The notes under the pieces: model-generated
Databases searched by the model: none
What the model saw: the letters and a program-made list of their open reading frames with translations, nothing else
What the model was told of the DNA's origin: nothing
Program-made: the position numbers and the translations under genes
Assembly: GCA_963721645.1 (NCBI GenBank)
Contig: CAVRJK010000002.1
Location: 2,170,001-2,234,000, forward strand
DNA length: 64,000 nt
Direction: 5' to 3'
From: JALZKA01 sp963721645
Lineage (GTDB): Bacteria > Actinomycetota > Thermoleophilia > Solirubrobacterales > 70-9
Shown here: piece after piece, positions 59,610-64,000 of the stretch
Layout of the letters: every line of letters begins with the position of its first letter
Position numbering within the stretch: the first letter of the stretch is position 1

Positions 59610-61123
59610 TCGCCGAGGAGGCGCTTCACCGCCATTTCGGGCACCCTGGGTTTCGCCGTGGGCAGCAGGAGGCCGTCGAAGCAGCAATGGATGGGCGCGA
59701 CGCCCTGGTCGTAATGCCGACGGGAGCGGGTAAATCGCTCTGCTACCAGCTCCCCGCACTCGAGGACACGGAGCGTCTCACGCTGGTCGTTTCGCCCCTC
59801 GTCTCCCTGATGCAGGACCAGGTGGAGGGATTGGGCGACAGGGCCGAGCTGATCAACGCGCAACGCACCTCCGCCGAAAACTCGGAGTCACTCCGCCGTG
59901 CGCTGGAGGGCGAGGTGCGCATGCTCTACGTGGCCCCCGAACGTTTCTGGGCGCCGGGCATCGGTGAGAAGCTGAAGGGCAACGTCGGCCTTTTCGTCGT
60001 CGATGAGGCTCACTGCGTGAGCCAGTGGGGCCACGACTTTCGTCCCGAGTACCACAAGCTCGGTGAGATCGCACGTCGGCTGGGAGTGCGATCGATCCTG
60101 GCCGCGACGGCTACTGCCACCCCGCGCGTGTCGATCGACATCGTCAGCCGCCTCGGCCTGGACGACCCGGTGCGAATCGCCACCGGCTTCGAACGACCGA
60201 ACCTCTCGTACGACGTGGTCAGGACCTCGGGCGAGCGCGAGCGAGAGAGCGCTGTGTCAGCACTCCTGGCAGAGCCGGATGCCCTGCCGGCGATCATCTA
60301 CTCCGGAACCCGCAAGCGCACGGACGCGACCGCGGAGCGCCTCACCCGCGAGCTCGGTCATCCCGTGCCCGCCTACCACGCCGGAATGGACCGCGAGCCC
60401 CGAGCCGAGGCTCAGCGCGCTTTCATGTCCGGTGACGTTCCGGTGGTCGTAGCCACGAACGCTTTCGGCATGGGCGTCGACAAGGCCAACGTCCGCACCG
60501 TGATCCACGAGGCGGTTCCGTCCTCTCTGGAGGCCTATTACCAGGAGGCGGGCCGTGCCGGACGCGATGGGCTTCCCTCGCGCTGCGTCCTCCTGGCGTC
60601 AGGGCAGGACAAGGGACTCCACGTGTTCTTCATCAACCAGACGCACGACGAGGAGGCCAAGTCGCAAAAGTGGGCCCAGTACCGGGCTGTCTGGGGATAT
60701 GTCGACGGCGAGGGGTGCAGGCGAGTCGCGATCCTCAGACACTTCGGCGATCGCACCGCGGCTGTTTCAGAGGGCCGCTGCTGCGATGTGTGCGATGGCC
60801 CGCTTCCGTCGCTCGCCTCGCAAAAGCTTGCCAAAAAGCCACAACGTGCACCGACGGCGGCCGGAGGTGAGGATGTGCGCGACGCGATCCTGCGTGTGGT
60901 CGAGGAGGCCTCGCCCGCGGTTGGCCGCACACGCGCCGTCGAGATCCTCCGGGGCGGGCGCTCCAAGGTGGTAGCCAAGTACGCCTACGACGAGCTTCCA
61001 GGCTACGGCGCTTGGAACGAATGGCGCGCAGAAGAACTCCTCGGCGAGGTCGACGCAATGCTCGCTGCCGGAACGATCCGTTCCACGGGCGGAAAGTTTC
61101 CAAAGCTCGAGCTGGCGGCCTGA
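59606..61123 (+). CDS. recQ: RecQ-family DNA helicase
   Basis: The 505-residue SF2 helicase starts at TTG 59606 inside the purF stop. Motifs: Walker A MPTGAGKSLCYQLPAL, DEAH box FVVDEAHCVSQWGHDFRPEY, 'ATATATPRVSIDIV', 'IIYSGTRKRTDATAERL', and motif VI 'YYQEAGRAGRDGLPSRC'. A Cys cluster (EGRCCDVCDG) marks the zinc part, followed by a helical C-terminal domain of the RQC-minor kind ('GRTRAVEILRGG', 'LPGYGAWNEWRAEELLGEV'). No HRDC. Its placement between purF and purN, with coupled translation, is unusual. Confidence 0.92.
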   Translation: MIAEEALHRHFGHPGFRRGQQEAVEAAMDGRDALVVMPTGAGKSLCYQLPALEDTERLTLVVSPLVSLMQDQVEGLGDRAELINAQRTSAENSESLRRALEGEVRMLYVAPERFWAPGIGEKLKGNVGLFVVDEAHCVSQWGHDFRPEYHKLGEIARRLGVRSILAATATATPRVSIDIVSRLGLDDPVRIATGFERPNLSYDVVRTSGERERESAVSALLAEPDALPAIIYSGTRKRTDATAERLTRELGHPVPAYHAGMDREPRAEAQRAFMSGDVPVVVATNAFGMGVDKANVRTVIHEAVPSSLEAYYQEAGRAGRDGLPSRCVLLASGQDKGLHVFFINQTHDEEAKSQKWAQYRAVWGYVDGEGCRRVAILRHFGDRTAAVSEGRCCDVCDGPLPSLASQKLAKKPQRAPTAAGGEDVRDAILRVVEEASPAVGRTRAVEILRGGRSKVVAKYAYDELPGYGAWNEWRAEELLGEVDAMLAAGTIRSTGGKFPKLELAA

Positions 61124-61137
61124 GGGATCTCCCAGCG

Positions 61138-62025
61138 GTGAGCGCAGCCAGCCCATTCCGAGTCGCCGTGCTCGCGTCTGGCACCGGGACGAACCTTCAG
61201 GCGATCCTGGACACGGTTCACGGGAAAGAGAATGTCGAGGTCGTTGCGGTGGCCTCCGACAAGCCGGGAGCAATGGCGCTCGACCGCGCGGCGGATGCCG
61301 GAATCGCCGCTGAATGCTTTCCCCGGGACGGCTTTGAGAGCCGTGAGAAGCGCGACGAGGCGATCGCGGACTGGCTCAGCGAGCATGCGCCGGACCTGGT
61401 GGTGCTCGCCGGCTACATGCAGCTTCTGACGCCCGGCTTCATCCAGAGATGGCGGGACCGTGTCATCAACGTCCACCCCGCGCTCTTGCCGTCGTTCCCC
61501 GGCCTAGACGCGATCGGCCAGGCGCTCGACGCCGGCGTCGACATGACCGGAGTGACCGTCCACTTCGTCGATGAAGGCGTCGACACGGGCGCTCCGATCC
61601 TGAAGCGCGCGGTTCCGGTACCCACCGACCGCGACCGTGAGGCGCTGGAGGACGCGGTTCACGCCACCGAGCACGTTCTCCTGCCCGAAGCCATTCGGCT
61701 GATTGCCGTGGGTCGCGTCAGCGCCGAGCGGGTGGCCGAGGCACTCGCCTCGAAGGTGGACGTCGAAAAGACGGGCGTCCCATTTGGAGACCTGACGGCT
61801 GACGACGCCCGTGCGCAGGGTCAGCGCCTGTCCGATGTCGGAACCTGGGGGCCGCTTCAGCGCGTTGCAAAGGTGGCGCATGCGTGGAAGCTCCTTGCGG
61901 CGCAGTTGGAACGCGACGGCACCGCGACGGTCCGAGAGCTGCCGGGGGCAGACGTGATCGAGCACGCCGAGCGGCTCTGGGTGATTCCGCCGCCGGCGGG
62001 GATGATCGAGGGCATACGCGGCTGA
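61138..62025 (+). CDS. purN: GAR transformylase PurN with a C-terminal extension
   Basis: GTG 61138 gives 295 residues, about 95 longer than the usual PurN (about 200). The catalytic part is normal: 'VAVLASGTGTNLQAILD', 'PDLVVLAGYMQLLTPGF', 'INVHPALLPSFPGLDAIGQALDAGVDMTGVTVHFVDEGVDTGAPI' (His and Asp of the active site). It transfers formyl from 10-formyl-THF to GAR. The extension (from about 205; 'KTGVPFGDLTADDARAQGQRL' to 'PPPAGMIEGIRG') has no family I recognise. It may form a dimer interface or link to a partner. Confidence 0.92.
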   Translation: MSAASPFRVAVLASGTGTNLQAILDTVHGKENVEVVAVASDKPGAMALDRAADAGIAAECFPRDGFESREKRDEAIADWLSEHAPDLVVLAGYMQLLTPGFIQRWRDRVINVHPALLPSFPGLDAIGQALDAGVDMTGVTVHFVDEGVDTGAPILKRAVPVPTDRDREALEDAVHATEHVLLPEAIRLIAVGRVSAERVAEALASKVDVEKTGVPFGDLTADDARAQGQRLSDVGTWGPLQRVAKVAHAWKLLAAQLERDGTATVRELPGADVIEHAERLWVIPPPAGMIEGIRG

Positions 62026-62048
62026 CGTACCTGGGCGGACATTTGCGG

Positions 62049-62102
62049 TTGACACGCGGGTCTCCAGAGAGATAGTTTCAACTGCGAAGGAGTTGCAGTT
62101 GA
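62049..62102 (+). promoter_or_regulatory. Promoter with inverted-repeat operator ahead of the Fur-family gene
   Basis: TTGACA (62049-62054) and a -10 region (ATAGTT, 62072-62077) are 17 bases apart. Immediately after, TCAACTGC (62078-62085) and GCAGTTGA (62095-62102) form a perfect 8-bp inverted repeat with a 9-base spacer. This is the layout of a Fur/Nur/Zur-type operator overlapping the start of transcription. Confidence 0.65.
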
Positions 62103-62118
62103 GAAAGCCTCGCGTCCC

Positions 62119-62580
62119 GTGACGGCAAGCCATAGCGCTGAAGCGATCGTCGTTCGCAGCATCGACGAGGCAGTCGCCGCGATGCGTGATCGCGGGTTGC
62201 GAGTCTCATCCGCGCGCAGGCTCCTGCTCGAAGCGCTGTTTGCGGCCGACGGACCGCGGACCGCGGACGAGCTGGCCGCTGGGGGAACCGGGGTTCCCGG
62301 CACGGATCCGGCGTCTGTGTATCGCAATCTCGAGCGCCTGGAAGCCATCGGGCTCGTCCGTCACGTGCACCTCGGCCATGGCCCGGGCCTGTACGCGCTG
62401 ACCGGCTCGCTCGCCGACGGATACGTCGTCTGCGATATGTGCGGCGAGCGCCAGCCGGCGAGCGCAGCGCAACTCGAGAAGGTGAGGGCCTCGGTGCGCA
62501 GGGAGTTCGGCTTTGAATCCGCCTTCTCCCACTTCCCGATCGTCGGCCTGTGCCCCAGGTGCGCAAGGACGAGCTCGTGA
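62119..62580 (+). CDS. Fur-family metal-responsive repressor
   Basis: The 153-residue regulator (GTG 62119) has the winged helix 'RVSSARRLLLEALFAADGPRTADELAAGG' and 'DPASVYRNLERLEAIGLVRHVHLGHGPGLYAL', and both structural zinc CxxC pairs (CDMCGE; LCPRC). The usual HHHHLxC metal stretch reads LADGYVVC, so the sensory site differs from classical Fur. The stop overlaps the start of a nickel/cobalt transporter gene (GTGA), and hypF follows on the other strand. So a Nur-like nickel role is likely, with Zur as the alternative. Confidence 0.85.
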   Translation: MTASHSAEAIVVRSIDEAVAAMRDRGLRVSSARRLLLEALFAADGPRTADELAAGGTGVPGTDPASVYRNLERLEAIGLVRHVHLGHGPGLYALTGSLADGYVVCDMCGERQPASAAQLEKVRASVRREFGFESAFSHFPIVGLCPRCARTSS

Positions 62581-63311
62581 GCTTTGACTTCCTATACCAC
62601 CCGATCGAGGAGCTAGACGAGTCGCTGACCAGCCTGTTCGAGGGGTCCCCCCTGCTGGTGGCGCTCGGCCTTGCCTTCCTCCTCGGGCTTCGCCATGCCT
62701 CGGATCCCGATCACCTGGTCGCGGTCACTTCACTGGTTGCCGCCGACGACGCCGACACCCGGTCTGCGGCGAGCCTGGGCGCATGGTGGGGAGCCGGCCA
62801 CGCCTTCACGCTCCTGGCAATCGGCCTGCCGTTGATCATCTTCAAGACGTCGCTTCCCGCCTGGCTCGAGAACGGCGCCGAGAAGACGGTTGGCGTCGTG
62901 ATCCTGTTCTTGGCGGGCCGCGTCCTGTGGAAGTGGAAGCGCGGCGAGTACCGCGCTACGCCCCACGGACACGAAGCGCACGAGCACCGCCATCTGCACA
63001 GGAACGGCCGACACGGGCACACCCCGGTTCGGAGCCCGAAGCAAGCGTTCTCGATCGGTGTGCTTCACGGCCTTGCCGGCACCGGCGCGATCGTGCTGTT
63101 GCTGATTGCCGCCCTCCCTAGCCAGGTCGAGGCGGTCGCCGCGATGGCGGTGTTCGCGCCGATGTCGATCGTGTCCATGGCTGCGTGCACAGCCGCGTTC
63201 GCGTGGATCCTGACGCGACCGGTCGTCGAGCCGCTCTACCGCAGCTTCCTGATTCCACTCCTGGGGGCATTCGGAATCATGTTCGGGCTCTGGTACGTCG
63301 GCCTGACCTGA
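62577..63311 (+). CDS. NicO-family nickel/cobalt transporter
   Basis: The 244-residue transporter starts at GTG 62577 within the fur-family stop. The signature LGLRHASDPDHLVAVTSL holds the metal-binding His-Asp-His set. A long His-rich loop follows helix 3 ('HGHEAHEHRHLHRNGRHGHT'), then 'FSIGVLHGLAGTGAIVLLL' and further helices, about six in total. It imports or exports Ni2+/Co2+. With the Fur-family regulator upstream and hypF downstream, uptake for [NiFe]-hydrogenase is the best reading. Confidence 0.9.
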   Translation: MSFDFLYHPIEELDESLTSLFEGSPLLVALGLAFLLGLRHASDPDHLVAVTSLVAADDADTRSAASLGAWWGAGHAFTLLAIGLPLIIFKTSLPAWLENGAEKTVGVVILFLAGRVLWKWKRGEYRATPHGHEAHEHRHLHRNGRHGHTPVRSPKQAFSIGVLHGLAGTGAIVLLLIAALPSQVEAVAAMAVFAPMSIVSMAACTAAFAWILTRPVVEPLYRSFLIPLLGAFGIMFGLWYVGLT

Positions 63312-63312
63312 G

Positions 63313-64000
63313 TCAGCGGCATGCCAGGCGCCCGGCCGCGACGGCAACCTGGCCGTAGGCGATTCCGCCGTCGTTTGTAGGCAGCGCTTCCGGCACCAGC
63401 GTGCGCAGGCCAGAACGCTCCAGCGCGCTCTTCGTGACCTCGACGAGCAGTCGATTCTGGAACACGCCCCCCGTAAGGACGACTGTGTCGAGTCCCCGTT
63501 CGCTGCAGGCGCGTTCGGCGGCGGCCGCGGCGGCGGTCGCGAGTGCCCGGTGAAAGCGCGCAGCGACGATCGCGACAGCGACCCCCATATCGAGGTCGGC
63601 CACCACCTGCCGGATCGCTCCGCGCGGATCGATAACCAGTGGCGCACTCCCTTCGCCCTCGATCGTGATCTCGTAGGCGCCGCGCTCATCCGGGTCCGCC
63701 AATCCCTCCAACTCCGCCGCGGCTTGGCCTTCGTAGCTAACGCGAGGTCGCACCCCGCAAAGCGCCGAGACGGCGTCGAACAGGCGCCCGGCGCTGGTCG
63801 TGACGGGCGACCCGACGCCGGTTTGAACGATGGCGCAGACGGAGTCCCAATCGGACTGGTCGACTTCGTCCGCGAGCGTTCGCGGGATCGGGGGCAGCTC
63901 ATCTGCCAGCGCGTGCGAGAGCCAGGAGGCGGCCATCCGCCACGGCTCCTTGACGGCGCGATCACCTCCCGGAAGGCGAACGGGCATAAGCATTCCCACG
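63313..64000 (-). CDS. hypF: HypF carbamoyltransferase, C-terminal part (runs off the right edge)
   Basis: The last about 229 codons of HypF, which makes the cyanide ligand precursor for the [NiFe]-hydrogenase active site. The Kae1-like C-terminal domain is clear: 'LPGGDRAVKEPWRMAASWL', 'SAGRLFDAVSALCGVRPRVSYEGQAAAELEGL', 'AARFHRALATAAAAA', 'VVLTGGVFQNRLLVEV' and 'PTNDGGIAYGQVAVA'. The N-terminal acylphosphatase, zinc and YrdC domains lie beyond 64000. The gene ends one base from the transporter stop (convergent). Confidence 0.9.
   Translation of the reverse strand, partial: VGMLMPVRLPGGDRAVKEPWRMAASWLSHALADELPPIPRTLADEVDQSDWDSVCAIVQTGVGSPVTTSAGRLFDAVSALCGVRPRVSYEGQAAAELEGLADPDERGAYEITIEGEGSAPLVIDPRGAIRQVVADLDMGVAVAIVAARFHRALATAAAAAAERACSERGLDTVVLTGGVFQNRLLVEVTKSALERSGLRTLVPEALPTNDGGIAYGQVAVAAGRLACR

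Noticed and set aside
62730..63965. A 411-residue minus-strand open frame over the NicO gene and hypF
   Set aside because: Shadow frame; the real minus-strand gene is hypF in another frame, with full family motifs.
1..64000. CRISPR arrays, tRNA or rRNA genes, insertion sequences and prophage genes
   Set aside because: No regularly spaced identical repeats, no cloverleaf or rRNA stretches recognised, and no transposase or integrase among the frames.

Overview
The window is GC-rich bacterial DNA, densely coded on both strands, with many GTG (and some TTG or CTG) starts and frequent stop/start overlaps. Gene content points to Actinomycetota, and I would guess a Thermoleophilia/Solirubrobacterales-like lineage. 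The evidence is a dnaK-grpE-dnaJ-hspR operon with clpB close by, inositol-phosphate synthase next to a CDP-alcohol phosphatidyltransferase, small-type PurL with PurS and PurQ, and many apparently leaderless GTG genes. The lineage call is inference; there is no rRNA or marker tree to test it. I see no tRNA, rRNA, CRISPR array, insertion sequence or phage.

Left part (1-23.7 kb): a basic phasin/histone-like protein, an RNA m5U methyltransferase, an LLM oxidoreductase, a secreted GH5 hydrolase, a UDG-fold protein coupled to a glycosyltransferase-PHP fusion, a frame-broken secreted DUF4394/Calx-beta protein, an inositol-phospholipid pair (pgsA-ino1) with an alpha/beta hydrolase, endonuclease III, a second frame-broken secreted gene (endonuclease/exonuclease/phosphatase fold), a membrane-anchored cytochrome c, then the heat-shock block and a Xre/RES toxin-antitoxin pair. 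Between the cytochrome gene and dnaK is a 103-bp foldback: a 26-bp interrupted outer stem around two hairpins that share the octamer CATGGATG. A 13-bp box is shared by the dnaK and clpB upstream regions.

Middle (23.7-48 kb): the purine genes purD, purE, purB, purC, purS and purQ all run on the + strand and form a backbone. Between them sit ten sulfotransferase-family genes (one lies just before purD), five glycosyltransferases, a cytochrome P450, an SRPBCC protein and an asparagine-synthase-like enzyme. Two operons, ST-ST-GT-GT-ST on + (37.8-42.9 kb) and ST-GT-ST-ST-GT on - (47.5-43.0 kb), converge. The natural reading is an uncharacterised pathway making a sulfated glycan or glycolipid. This is the strongest candidate in the window for an undescribed system.

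Right part (48-64 kb): a four-gene ABC importer, a DUF3179 lipoprotein, a second CDP-alcohol phosphatidyltransferase, a TVP38-like membrane protein coupled to a 44-residue membrane protein, then purL, a DM13 protein, purF-recQ and purN. The edge carries a nickel module: a Fur-family regulator behind a promoter with an 8-bp inverted repeat, a NicO-type transporter coupled to it, and the C-terminal part of HypF running off the right end.
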